The notes below the pieces were generated by a model. The model had not been told where the DNA came from. It saw nothing but the letters and a program-made list of their open reading frames with translations, and made no database searches. Below are positions 27,665 to 36,093 of a DNA stretch of 64,000 nucleotides, piece after piece. The first letter of the stretch is position 1. Each line of letters begins with the position of its first letter. The DNA lies in contig DS995276.1 in the NCBI GenBank assembly GCA_000156115.1, forward strand, positions 1,439,523 to 1,503,522. Reading direction: 5' to 3'. The position numbers and the translations under genes were made by a program. The stretch is from Rhodobacteraceae bacterium HTCC2083. GTDB taxonomy: Bacteria > Pseudomonadota > Alphaproteobacteria > Rhodobacterales > Rhodobacteraceae.

Positions 27665-29238
27665 TAGCCTAAAGCACATCCATCTTTGCGTGGATCAGAC
27701 GCGCCAACGAGCACACCGTTCTCATTGATCTTGATGGACTGTGCTCCTCCGATTGGCCCATTTGGAACTTCAATCTTGTGTCCAAGGTCCGCTAATTCAG
27801 CGCGGACTTGTTCGCTGTAACCTTTCTCGACCTTGAGAATGCCGCCATCGGCAAAGGCCCGTGGTGCATCAATGGCGCTTTGGGCATCCAAACCAAAGTC
27901 CTTCAAGTTCGATAGAAAACGCGCGTGCCCATTGGGTTGATACGCACCGCCCATCACGCCAAAGGGCATATTAGGTGCGCCATTTTCAGCGAGCATTCCG
28001 GGGATAATAGTGTGCATTGGGCGTTTTCCACCGCCAAGTTCATTTGGATGGCCAGCCTCAAGCGTGAAACCAGCGCCGCGATTTTGTAGCAAAATGCCAA
28101 ATTTTTCAGAGGCGATGCCAGATCCAAATCCATGGAAAATCGAATATATCAACGACACAGACATGCCGTCACGATCAACGACGGTGATGTAAATCGTGTC
28201 TTTGTGAACGGCTTCGCTTACCTTTTTTGGTGCGGCCATAGTGCGTTTTGGATCGATCAACCCCGCAAGTTTTTCTGCAATGTTTGGGGCCAACATATGA
28301 TCAAGCTTCTTGGTGTGATCTGGATCAGCGAGAAAACGATTACGCGCGTCATAGGCTAGCTTGGCCGCTTCCGCTTCGATATGCGCGCGCTCTGCTCCGA
28401 AAGGGTACATCGCTGCAATGTCGAAATGTTTGAGGATGTTCAGCATCAAGATCGCGGTTGCGCCTTGGCCATTCGGTGGGTGCTCAAACAGCTCTGTGCC
28501 TTTGTAGTCTGCGCTGATTGGTGCGGTTTCCTCTGAGGTGACATTCGCGAAATCTTCGTCGGTGTGTACGCCCCCGAGTGATTGGAGCGCAGTTAACATA
28601 TCATCGGCTATTTCGCCTTCATAGAAGGCTTTCACGCCATCTTTCGCAATTCGTTTCAGAACTTCTGCTTGACCGGGGGCGTAGAACATGTCGCCTGTTT
28701 TTGGGAGCTGACCATTGATCAAATAGTGTTTCTTGCCAGCGCCTTGCAGCATTTTGGAAGCATCAACCCAGTCGAACGCAACACGCGGTGCCACGGGAAC
28801 ACCTGTTTGGGCGTAGTGAATTGTCGGTTCTAAAATCGCGTCAAGCCCGAGCTTGCCCCATTTTTCGTTCATCGCCGCGAAGGCATGCATCGCTGTGGGA
28901 ATTGTGACCGCATCGGGGCTTTGTAGGTGAACCGTTGCATGGCCTTTTTCGCGTAAGTTCGCTGCATTTGCTGCAGCAGGTGCACGACCTGAGCCATTGT
29001 AGGCGTGGACTTTGTTGGATCCGGCTGGAGAGACGAGTGCGAATAAATCGCCGCCAATCCCCGTCATTTGGGGTTCGCAAATTCCCAAGACCAGCGCGCC
29101 AGCAATTGCTGCGTCCATTGCTGTACCACCTCGCTTGAGAATATCGATCGCGACATTTGCCCCAAGCGGATGCGACGTTGCGCACATTCCATTGCTTGCA
29201 AATACTTCAGAACGTCCTGGAAAATGGAAATCGCGCAT
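27661..29238 (-). CDS. Gamma-glutamyltransferase family protein
   Basis: A 525-residue Ntn-hydrolase precursor that cleaves itself before a threonine. The heavy-chain start SNGMCATSHPLGANVAIDIL and PQMTGIGGDLF are typical. The predicted nucleophile is the threonine near residue 346 in HKDTIYITVVDRDGMSVSLI, and the downstream GGGKRPMHTIIP holds substrate-binding residues. No signal peptide is evident, unlike periplasmic glutathione-degrading GGTs, so this cytoplasmic-type branch may act on other gamma-glutamyl or acyl compounds. It has no obvious operon partner. Confidence 0.92.
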   Translation of the reverse strand: MRDFHFPGRSEVFASNGMCATSHPLGANVAIDILKRGGTAMDAAIAGALVLGICEPQMTGIGGDLFALVSPAGSNKVHAYNGSGRAPAAANAANLREKGHATVHLQSPDAVTIPTAMHAFAAMNEKWGKLGLDAILEPTIHYAQTGVPVAPRVAFDWVDASKMLQGAGKKHYLINGQLPKTGDMFYAPGQAEVLKRIAKDGVKAFYEGEIADDMLTALQSLGGVHTDEDFANVTSEETAPISADYKGTELFEHPPNGQGATAILMLNILKHFDIAAMYPFGAERAHIEAEAAKLAYDARNRFLADPDHTKKLDHMLAPNIAEKLAGLIDPKRTMAAPKKVSEAVHKDTIYITVVDRDGMSVSLIYSIFHGFGSGIASEKFGILLQNRGAGFTLEAGHPNELGGGKRPMHTIIPGMLAENGAPNMPFGVMGGAYQPNGHARFLSNLKDFGLDAQSAIDAPRAFADGGILKVEKGYSEQVRAELADLGHKIEVPNGPIGGAQSIKINENGVLVGASDPRKDGCALGY

Positions 29239-29587
29239 ATTGTCTCTTTCTTAAGGTATCAGAGAAACCTTAGTTTGGCTTGCGAAGCTTGCCAATAATC
29301 GAAGAGCGTTGGGGAGGTTCCCAGCGTCGCGTACTGGGTGGGGGCAATTAACACGCGACGCTGGAATGAAGCTATATGCAGCTGCAAGCCCAGTGGTAGC
29401 GGTTTAAAGAGACGGTTTTTGGGTCAGAATGGGGCTTTTTTTAGGATGCGGAACTTATTTTGCATTAGAGCACACCGCCCGCAGTGATTTTTAGCAACTT
29501 CGATATGATTGGAACGTTTTCAAGGCGTAAAGATCGATCCTTCGCTGGGTACCTTCGTGCGTCGCCTGCAAATATTGATCAGGGTAC
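29239..29587. other. 349-bp intergenic region with a strong inverted repeat
   Basis: I see no gene here. CCAGCGTCGCGT (29321-29332) and ACGCGACGCTGG (29353-29364) form a perfect 12-bp inverted repeat around 20 bp. The pairing extends by TT/AA past a single bulged C. No T-run follows, so it is not a standard terminator. The region lies between the starts of the gamma-glutamyltransferase (minus) and the end of the RsbW-like gene (minus). Its promoter for the former must lie in its left end. Confidence 0.6.
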
Positions 29588-30043
29588 CTACAATTCAGTC
29601 AAAGAAATCGAAAACCTTAGTATGTTTTGACCCTCACAGCGGCGGTACGCTAGATTCGTAGTCATATCACGAATCAGTCCCCAACCAAAGCCGCCCTCAG
29701 GCAAGTTATCTAGGTCGATAGTGAGATCATGTTCCTGTTTTGACGGAATCTCGCCACCTGGCAACATGTTTCCTTGATCAATGACTTCGAAGCGAATGTT
29801 TGTTGTTCGCTTGATGCAGCTTAGCGTTATCGTGCCAGAGGACTGCGCGGAGTAGGCGTGTTCGACAATGTTATTCGTCACCTCTGCTAAAACAATTTCG
29901 ACAATTCCAAGCGCGGCAGCTTCGGTCCCAAGTGCTTTTAACGCCTGACAGGTCGATTGCAAAGCTCGCCGCACAGCGATTTCACGCGCTGGAAAGACGA
30001 GGTGTACGTCTGGTGGTGAAGATGTTTTGGACTGAATGGTCAT
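29588..30043 (-). CDS. ATP-binding anti-sigma-type serine kinase (RsbW/HATPase_c_2 family)
   Basis: A single GHKL-type ATPase domain, about 151 residues from ATG 30043 (a start at 30082 would overlap the upstream gene by 20 bp). The N box is VLAEVTNNIVEHAY. The G1-type region EVIDQGNMLPG and the glycine-rich FGWGLIRDM follow. Such proteins phosphorylate a STAS antagonist and sequester a sigma factor or other partner. It lies immediately downstream of a STAS gene, forming a two-gene partner-switching cassette. No sigma factor or PP2C phosphatase is adjacent, so the output is unknown. Confidence 0.88.
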   Translation of the reverse strand: MTIQSKTSSPPDVHLVFPAREIAVRRALQSTCQALKALGTEAAALGIVEIVLAEVTNNIVEHAYSAQSSGTITLSCIKRTTNIRFEVIDQGNMLPGGEIPSKQEHDLTIDLDNLPEGGFGWGLIRDMTTNLAYRRCEGQNILRFSISLTEL

Positions 30044-30062
30044 AGGTTCTATGAAAGAGCCA

Positions 30063-30416
30063 TCAGGCACTTTTTGCCTCATTCGTTTTCAATGCATCGA
30101 GCGGTGATTTAAAGATCTTAAACACCCGTTCCATCCTTGTCAGTGTAAAGACTTTCGCCACAATGGGTGTCAGCCCTGCAAGATGCAAAGGGCGATCTCT
30201 ACCTAGCAGTTTCATCGCCGCAACGATTGCGCCAAGTCCACTGGAATCAATAAACTCGACATTAGATAGATCCAGCACGACGGCGTTGTCTTGATCAGCT
30301 GTCAGTTTGCGAACGGTGTCTTTGAACTGAATAGCCGCGATCGCATCGATACGTGTTTCTTCCACTTTTAAGATTTGAAGATCACCACTTGTTTCACTTG
30401 TAATATTCATATGCAT
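30063..30416 (-). CDS. STAS-domain anti-sigma factor antagonist (RsbV-like)
   Basis: A 117-residue STAS protein. The phosphorylatable serine sits in VEFIDSSGLGAIVAAM, preceded by AVVLDLSN, and the C-terminal helix reads VAKVFTLTRMERVFKIF. Unphosphorylated antagonists bind the RsbW-type kinase and free its client. It may start at the first or second of two close ATG codons (30416 or 30410). It is the first gene of the cassette and is divergent from the methionine sulfoxide reductase gene. Confidence 0.92.
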   Translation of the reverse strand: MHMNITSETSGDLQILKVEETRIDAIAAIQFKDTVRKLTADQDNAVVLDLSNVEFIDSSGLGAIVAAMKLLGRDRPLHLAGLTPIVAKVFTLTRMERVFKIFKSPLDALKTNEAKSA

Positions 30417-30480
30417 CTTGCCTGTTCTGGAAATTCTGAAGACACACCTAGGAGCAATTGGTTACGATTCGGTGAGCATC

Positions 30481-30942
30481 ATGACGCGCGTAAATTATAA
30501 AGACCTCTCCACTGCGATTTTATCTTTGACGCAGGGTGAGACCGACGAAATTGCCTTGATGGCGACCTTTGCTTGCGAGGTGCATCATAGCGATGATCGG
30601 TTTGATTGGACCGGGTTTTACCGTGTCACCGCGCCGGAACTATTGAAGATCGGACCCTATCAAGGTGGGCATGGGTGTTTGGTTATCCCATTTGATCGCG
30701 GTGTTTGCGGGGCTGCGGCAGGCACTCGAGAAACGCAACTTATTAGGGATGTAGAGACTTTTGAGGGTCATATCGCATGTGCCAGTTCTACTCGCTCCGA
30801 ATTGGTTATTCCGGTCGTGAACGGGGCAGGTCGATTGTTGGGTGTGTTGGATATCGACAGCGATCAACCCGCTGCATTTGATCAAACTGATGCGGATAAT
30901 TTGATGGAGCTTCTTAACACCGTGTTCGCGGATGTCGGCTGA
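30481..30942 (+). CDS. msrC: GAF-domain free methionine-(R)-sulfoxide reductase
   Basis: A single GAF domain of 153 residues from ATG 30481. The frame is open further upstream, but the conserved sequence begins here (RVNYKDLSTAILSL). The three catalytic cysteines of fRMsr are present: GCLVIPFDRGVCG carries two and GHIACASSTRSEL the third. WTGFYRV and LGVLDIDSDQP frame the pocket. The enzyme reduces free methionine-R-sulfoxide with thioredoxin, protecting the methionine pool under oxidative stress. Confidence 0.9.
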   Translation: MTRVNYKDLSTAILSLTQGETDEIALMATFACEVHHSDDRFDWTGFYRVTAPELLKIGPYQGGHGCLVIPFDRGVCGAAAGTRETQLIRDVETFEGHIACASSTRSELVIPVVNGAGRLLGVLDIDSDQPAAFDQTDADNLMELLNTVFADVG

Positions 30943-30965
30943 CAAACATACAAATGTGTAGGTCA

Positions 30966-31029
30966 TGAAAAAATCCTTTGATTTTTCACGCCACTTCGGG
31001 CTTTGTGAAATTTGACAGAGTAATTTCAC
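30966..31029. promoter_or_regulatory. Hairpin and GTGAAA/TTTCAC inverted repeat upstream of the XRE-cupin regulator
   Basis: GAAAAAATC (30967-30975) faces GATTTTTC (30980-30987), a possible terminator-like hairpin for the reductase gene. Then GTGAAATT (31005-31012) and AATTTCAC (31022-31029) form a perfect 8-bp inverted repeat with 9 bp between, ending 16 bp before the regulator's ATG. Autoregulatory operator function is inferred from position only. Confidence 0.45.
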
Positions 31030-31045
31030 GAAAGCTGCGCCTTAG

Positions 31046-31618
31046 ATGATTCAATCTGACGTCACAAAGACCAATAGCCTTGGGGCTGATCTGCGTGCGC
31101 TACGCAAATCTCGCGGCTTGACGTTGAGTGATTTGGCTGACGCGCTAGATCGCTCGCTCGGTTGGATTTCTCAGGTTGAGCGCGATCTCTCTGAACCTTC
31201 TGTTTTCGATCTGAAACAGATTGCAAAGATCTTGGATGTACCTGTCTCGATCCTCTTTGGTCAGGCGCCAACACCTGCTCAAGAAGCAGGTATTATCGTG
31301 CGCGCTCATGCGCGCCGACCCATTGGATCAAAAGAGCAGGGCTTGGTCGAGGAACTCCTTTCGCCTGATCTCACGGATGAATTTGAGATGGTGCATTCCA
31401 CGTTCGATCCCGGTGCTGTGATGGAAGACGCGGTGACGCGGCCGACGCAGGAAGTTGGATATTTGGTCTCTGGCACGCTCGATCTTGTCATTGATGGCCA
31501 AGCATTTACCGTCAAATCAGGGGATAGTTTCCGGATCAAAGGTGTTTCTTATCAGTGGTCTAACCCCTACGAAAAACCTGCTGTTGCGATCTGGGTGATC
31601 GCGCCGCCAGTGTATTAG
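31046..31618 (+). CDS. XRE-family transcriptional regulator with C-terminal cupin domain
   Basis: A 190-residue regulator. The helix-turn-helix lies at residues 10-65 (LRALRKSRGLTLSDLADALD, GWISQVERDLSEPS). The C-terminal cupin barrel (VGYLVSGTLDLVIDGQAFTV, GDSFRIKGVSYQW) usually senses a small metabolite. The gene begins a same-strand run of regulator, LysE exporter and amine oxidases. I infer that it controls that run in response to an amine or amino acid. Confidence 0.92.
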   Translation: MIQSDVTKTNSLGADLRALRKSRGLTLSDLADALDRSLGWISQVERDLSEPSVFDLKQIAKILDVPVSILFGQAPTPAQEAGIIVRAHARRPIGSKEQGLVEELLSPDLTDEFEMVHSTFDPGAVMEDAVTRPTQEVGYLVSGTLDLVIDGQAFTVKSGDSFRIKGVSYQWSNPYEKPAVAIWVIAPPVY

Positions 31619-31629
31619 GGCGCGGGCAT

Positions 31630-32250
31630 ATGAGCTTTGAGGTATGGAGTATTTTCGCGATATTTTGGGTGGTGTTTGTCACGACTCCCGGCCCAAACGC
31701 GGTCAATTGCATCGCGAACGGCATGCAACTTGGCTTTACGCGCAGCCTTTGGGGTGTGGCGGCGATCCTGACACAAGCGGGCCTTTTCTTGGTGCTGTCC
31801 GCGCTTGGCGTCACAGCACTTATCGCCACTTCTGAAACTGGTTTTCTGATTGCGAAATATATTGGTACCGCATGGCTGATCTGGCTTGGGATCAAAGGCT
31901 GGCTGGGCGCGAGCAAACCTGCGCCAAAACTACCACCGAGTACTGGTAGTATCTATGGACGCGCGTTGGTAATTGCTGTGATTAACCCGAAAAGCGTGGC
32001 GGGTTATTTCGCGGCATTCTCGCAATTCGTGCAACCCAACGTTCTGATTTGGGAGCAAATGATCGTCATTGTGCCAACGGCATTGATCCTGACGACGCTA
32101 AGTTATTGCGGATTCACCGTGCTGGGCGCTGGCTTGGGTCGCGCCGCATTGGGCGCAGTCTTCAACGTCTGGTTCAGGCGAGTGATGGCGATCTGTTTCA
32201 TCATTTACGGCGTGATGCTTGGCGGTGCGCAACTGAACAAAGCCTCATGA
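31630..32250 (+). CDS. LysE/RhtB family amino-acid exporter
   Basis: A 206-residue inner-membrane protein with about six membrane segments. The family signature VVFVTTPGPNAVNCIANGM is near the start, followed by TAWLIWLGIKGW and VIAVINPKSVAGYFAAF. LysE proteins export amino acids or derivatives; substrate prediction from sequence is unreliable. It begins 12 bp after the regulator and 45 bp before the first amine oxidase, so the three are probably co-transcribed. Confidence 0.9.
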   Translation: MSFEVWSIFAIFWVVFVTTPGPNAVNCIANGMQLGFTRSLWGVAAILTQAGLFLVLSALGVTALIATSETGFLIAKYIGTAWLIWLGIKGWLGASKPAPKLPPSTGSIYGRALVIAVINPKSVAGYFAAFSQFVQPNVLIWEQMIVIVPTALILTTLSYCGFTVLGAGLGRAALGAVFNVWFRRVMAICFIIYGVMLGGAQLNKAS

Positions 32251-32295
32251 TACAAATAACAGCGAAAGCGCTGCATCAAAACCTAGGGAGAAACC

Positions 32296-34746
32296 ATGGC
32301 TGACTTTCCAACAACGGCCCGCGTCGTCATCATCGGCGGTGGTGTCGTCGGCACTTCAACATTGTACCACCTTGCCAAAGCAGGCTGGAAAGATTGCGTG
32401 CTGCTCGAAAAGAATGAGCTGACTGCGGGCTCCACGTGGCACGCGGCTGGTAATGTACCGAATTTTGCGGGCTCTTGGGCTGTGATGAATATGCAGCGTT
32501 ATGGCGCGAAGATGTATCGCACGCTGGGTGAAGACGTTGATTACCCGATGAACTATCACGTGACTGGTGCGATTCGTCTCGCGCATTCCAAGGAGCGTAT
32601 GCAGGAATTCGAGCGCGTCGCAGGCATGGGACGTTACCAAGGGTTGCAAATGGACATCTGCACACCCGCGGAGCTGAAAGAGCTCAACCCGTTTATGGAA
32701 ACCCATGATCTGGCTGGCGGTCTTTGGGATCCTTTGGATGGTGACATTGATCCTGCACAGCTGACGCAGGCATTGGCAAAAGGCGCGCGTGATGAGGGTG
32801 GGCGGATTGAGCGGTTCTGCCCCGTGACGAGTATGGACCGCGACGGTGACGAATGGATCGTAAAGACTGATAAGGGCGACATTCGCGCTGAGTTTGTCGT
32901 GAACTGTGCGGGCTACTATGCGCAGCGCGTTGGCGAGATGTTCAAGCCATTTGGCGGACGCACGGTGCCAATGGTTGTCATGTCGCACCAGTATTTCCTG
33001 ACAGAGCCTATTGCGGAGCTAGTGGAGTGGACCAAAGAAAAAGGTCATAAAATGCCGATGATCCGAGACGTGGACACGTCTTATTACCTGCGTCAGGACA
33101 AGCATGGTTTGAACCTTGGCCCATACGAACGTAACTGTAAGGCGCACTGGGTCACGCCAGAAGATCCGATGCCAGAGGACTTTTCCTTCCAGCTTTATCC
33201 AGACGATCTTGAGCGCCTTGAGTGGTATATCGAGGACGCTATGGAGCGTGTACCGCTGCTGGGCACTGCGGGTGTTGGACGTAATATCAACGGCCCTATT
33301 CCATATGCGCCCGATGGTTTGCCGATGATTGGCCCAATGCCCGGGTGCCCGAATGCGTTTGAGGGACATTCCTTTACTTTTGGCATCGCCCAAGGTGGCG
33401 GCGCAGGTAAAGTTTTGTCCGAGTGGATCATGCACGGCGAAACAGAAGATGATATGTGGGCTGTCGATCCGCGTCGCTACACTGATTACACCGACCACGA
33501 TCACTGCTTGTCAAAGGCGCTTGAGACATATGGCCACGAGTATGCGATGCATTTCCCGCATCATGAATGGCCCGCGGGTCGCAACAAGAAACTCTCGCCT
33601 GTGGATGCAGATATCCGCGCGACGGGTGGACAGATGGGGTCCTACAACGGTTGGGAACGCGCGAATTGGTTTGCCAAGGAAGGCGACGACACGTCTGAGG
33701 AAAGCACGCAAACATGGGAGCGTAACGGTCCATGGGAGCAGCGCATCAAGGAAGAAGTCGAAGCTGTGCGCGATGGCGTTGGTGTGCTTGACCTGCCGGG
33801 TTTCTCCCGCTTCCGCCTGACAGGTGAAGGCGCTGCAGAGTATCTGCGTGGCATGATCGCAGGGGCATTGCCAAAAGTTGGCCGCATGAACCTTGCATAT
33901 TTTGCGGACACGCGTGGCCGTATCCTGACGGAAATGTCCGTGATGCGCACAGGTGAGGAAGAGTTTACGCTGATCACCGCCGCGCTTGCGCAGTGGCATG
34001 ATTTCGATGTGCTGAACAAAAACTTGCCTGCGGGCCTCTGTCTGACGGATCACACGACGGAAGTGTCGACGCTTATCGTTACGGGACCAAAGTCCCGCGA
34101 CTTGTTTGAGAACGTCGGTACAGACGCGGACCTCTCCACAGGGTGGCTTACGCATCAGGCGGCAACAGTTGCGGGCAAGCCAGTTCATTTGAACCGTGTA
34201 AGCTTTGCGGGTGAGCTTGGCTGGGAAGTACACGCAGATATGGTGCATATTCCAGCGTTACACGCCGCAATCACGGATGAAGGTGCGACGCCATTTGGTA
34301 TGTATGCGCTGAATTCTATGCGCATCGAAAAAGGCTATCGCGCTTGGAAGGGGGACCTGTCCACGGATTACACCCTGCTCGAGGGTGGCATGGAGCGTTT
34401 CGTTAAGTTCGACAAACCTCAGGACTTCCCGGGCAAAGCGGCGCTTGCGTCCGAGAAACAGTCAGGCCGCAAGAAGGGTTTTGTCACGATGACCATTGAT
34501 GATGAGTGTGCGTTTGATGCGCCCTACATGTCGACGATATGGAAGGGCGATGAGGTTGTTGGCGAAGTCACCTCCTCTGCCATGGGCTATCGCACGAATA
34601 AATGCATCGCGCTTGGCATGCTGCGTGTGGACCTTCTTGAGCCGAGGACGAAACTGGAAGTTGAGATCTTTGGCGGGCGCTACGGCGTAACCGTTCAGGA
34701 AGATCAACCCATGTGGGATCCTGCAAACGAAAGATTACGTGCGTGA
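32296..34746 (+). CDS. GcvT-family FAD-dependent oxidoreductase (dimethylglycine/sarcosine dehydrogenase-like), copy 1
   Basis: An 816-residue two-part enzyme. Residues 1-380 form a DAO-type FAD domain with VVIIGGGVVGTSTLYHLA and the TWHAAG motif, whose histidine carries covalent FAD in dimethylglycine and sarcosine dehydrogenases. Residues about 430-810 form the folate-binding GcvT and GcvT-C domains (FAGELGWEVHADM, SMRIEKGYRAWKGDL). Such enzymes oxidise N-methyl groups and pass the carbon to tetrahydrofolate. Paralogue copy 2 lies at 36094. The substrate (dimethylglycine, sarcosine or another methylamine) cannot be fixed from sequence. Confidence 0.92.
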   Translation: MADFPTTARVVIIGGGVVGTSTLYHLAKAGWKDCVLLEKNELTAGSTWHAAGNVPNFAGSWAVMNMQRYGAKMYRTLGEDVDYPMNYHVTGAIRLAHSKERMQEFERVAGMGRYQGLQMDICTPAELKELNPFMETHDLAGGLWDPLDGDIDPAQLTQALAKGARDEGGRIERFCPVTSMDRDGDEWIVKTDKGDIRAEFVVNCAGYYAQRVGEMFKPFGGRTVPMVVMSHQYFLTEPIAELVEWTKEKGHKMPMIRDVDTSYYLRQDKHGLNLGPYERNCKAHWVTPEDPMPEDFSFQLYPDDLERLEWYIEDAMERVPLLGTAGVGRNINGPIPYAPDGLPMIGPMPGCPNAFEGHSFTFGIAQGGGAGKVLSEWIMHGETEDDMWAVDPRRYTDYTDHDHCLSKALETYGHEYAMHFPHHEWPAGRNKKLSPVDADIRATGGQMGSYNGWERANWFAKEGDDTSEESTQTWERNGPWEQRIKEEVEAVRDGVGVLDLPGFSRFRLTGEGAAEYLRGMIAGALPKVGRMNLAYFADTRGRILTEMSVMRTGEEEFTLITAALAQWHDFDVLNKNLPAGLCLTDHTTEVSTLIVTGPKSRDLFENVGTDADLSTGWLTHQAATVAGKPVHLNRVSFAGELGWEVHADMVHIPALHAAITDEGATPFGMYALNSMRIEKGYRAWKGDLSTDYTLLEGGMERFVKFDKPQDFPGKAALASEKQSGRKKGFVTMTIDDECAFDAPYMSTIWKGDEVVGEVTSSAMGYRTNKCIALGMLRVDLLEPRTKLEVEIFGGRYGVTVQEDQPMWDPANERLRA

Positions 34747-35183
34747 TTCAAACGGCAGACGATATTGACTGTCGCGACAGCCTCTGGTCGCGCACTTTCA
34801 TCTGGGTGAAGGCGGCGGCAACGCTCTATGTCATCGGCATACTTGTCTGTCATTTCGCTCTGCCGCACGCTTGGACTTGGGGCATCGCGGCCTTCTTTTT
34901 GATTGCGATGCTTTTCACTTATCCGCTCGCGGCGTTTCACAGTGGCGCGCACCTCAATCTCGAAGTGCGCGTGTCTTTGGGCTTAGCTGCGCTGGGCATT
35001 CTTGGCTTCTTTCTCACGCCTTGGCTGATTATCGCTGGGATCTTTGGACACGGCGTTTGGGACCTGATGAAGCATCGCGGTCACGGAACACCATTCTTTG
35101 GCTGGTACGTTAGTGGTTGCGTTGTCGTGGACTGGTGTTATGCGGCGGCCTTAACATTCTTCTTACTGACAGGACCGATCTGA
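34743..35183 (+). CDS. Unrecognised small membrane protein
   Basis: I do not recognise this family. GTG 34743 overlaps the stop of the preceding oxidase (GTGA), suggesting translational coupling, and gives 146 residues. About four hydrophobic segments are visible: FIWVKAAATLYVIGILVC, TWGIAAFFLIAMLFTYPLAA, SLGLAALGILGFFLTPWLII and CVVVDWCYAAALTFFLL. Several histidines and aspartates lie in the loops. Its stop overlaps the next gene's ATG. The location between an amine oxidase and a homocysteine methyltransferase suggests a role in that pathway, perhaps membrane docking or transport; this is inference. Confidence 0.8.
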   Translation: MIQTADDIDCRDSLWSRTFIWVKAAATLYVIGILVCHFALPHAWTWGIAAFFLIAMLFTYPLAAFHSGAHLNLEVRVSLGLAALGILGFFLTPWLIIAGIFGHGVWDLMKHRGHGTPFFGWYVSGCVVVDWCYAAALTFFLLTGPI

Positions 35184-36079
35184 TGACTGATGTTATGCTT
35201 TTCGATGGTGGCATGGGCCAAGAACTTGTGCACCGCGCGGGTGATAAGCCCACTCCGCTTTGGTCAACGCAAGTGATGATGGACAAGCCCGGTCTTGTCG
35301 CGGACGTCTCGCGTGATTTCTTCGCTGCGGGCTCTACCGTTGCGACGCTCAACAGCTATGCGATCCAACGCGATCGCCTTGTGCCTGTTGGGATTGAGGA
35401 TCAGTTCGACACCTTGCATTCTATGGCATTGAAAGAAGGCCAAGACGCAGTCGCTGCCCATGGGTCTGGCCGTCTCGCGGGGAGTATGGGGCCTTTGGCT
35501 GCAAGTTATCGTCCTGACATTCACCCAAGCGCGGATATCGCTGTGCCGCTTTACACTGAAGTCGCGCAAAAGTTCGTTGGCAACGTAGATTTGATTGTCT
35601 GCGAAACCGTCGTATCGCTAGAGCACACGCGTTGTATCCTTGCGGGTGCGAAAACTGCTAATCTTCCGATTTATTGTGCCTTCTCGGTCAGCGATGAAGA
35701 CGGCAGCAAACTGCGCTCCGGCGAACCTGTGCTTGAAGCAGCGCAGATTGCCAAAGATATGGGCGTCGTAGCAGTGATGGCCAATTGCTCCGCGCCTGAA
35801 GTCATTCCAACAGCTTTGAACGAGCTTGCCAAAACAAGCCTGCCTTTTGGCGCTTACGCCAATGGATTTACCAAGATCAGCGATGGCTTTCTTAAGGACC
35901 GCCCAACCGTTGACGCGCTTACGCTGCGCAAAGATTTTTCCCCAGACCTATACGCCGATCACGTCATGGCGTGGGTCGATCAAGGGGCCACACTTATTGG
36001 CGGATGCTGTGAAGTCAGCCCTGCACATATCGCGGAAATCGCCAAACGCCTGCGTGCAGCTGGTCACACTATAATCTAA
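35183..36079 (+). CDS. Homocysteine S-methyltransferase family protein (betaine-homocysteine methyltransferase-like)
   Basis: A zinc-dependent methyltransferase of 298 residues from ATG 35183, which overlaps the preceding stop. The barrel begins MLFDGGMGQELVHR, and the zinc ligands are the cysteine in MANCSAPEV and the pair in LIGGCCEVSP. Family members transfer methyl from betaine, S-methylmethionine or similar donors to homocysteine. Placed between two dimethylglycine/sarcosine dehydrogenase-like enzymes, the likely donor is glycine betaine, which would feed dimethylglycine to its neighbours. This is inferred from context, not from a donor-specific motif. Confidence 0.9.
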   Translation: MTDVMLFDGGMGQELVHRAGDKPTPLWSTQVMMDKPGLVADVSRDFFAAGSTVATLNSYAIQRDRLVPVGIEDQFDTLHSMALKEGQDAVAAHGSGRLAGSMGPLAASYRPDIHPSADIAVPLYTEVAQKFVGNVDLIVCETVVSLEHTRCILAGAKTANLPIYCAFSVSDEDGSKLRSGEPVLEAAQIAKDMGVVAVMANCSAPEVIPTALNELAKTSLPFGAYANGFTKISDGFLKDRPTVDALTLRKDFSPDLYADHVMAWVDQGATLIGGCCEVSPAHIAEIAKRLRAAGHTII

Positions 36080-36093
36080 AGGAACCCACGCCC

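Noticed and set aside
31619-32295. Riboswitch (glycine or SAM type) ahead of the amine-oxidase genes
   Set aside because: The gaps are only 11 and 45 bp and show no aptamer-like structure.
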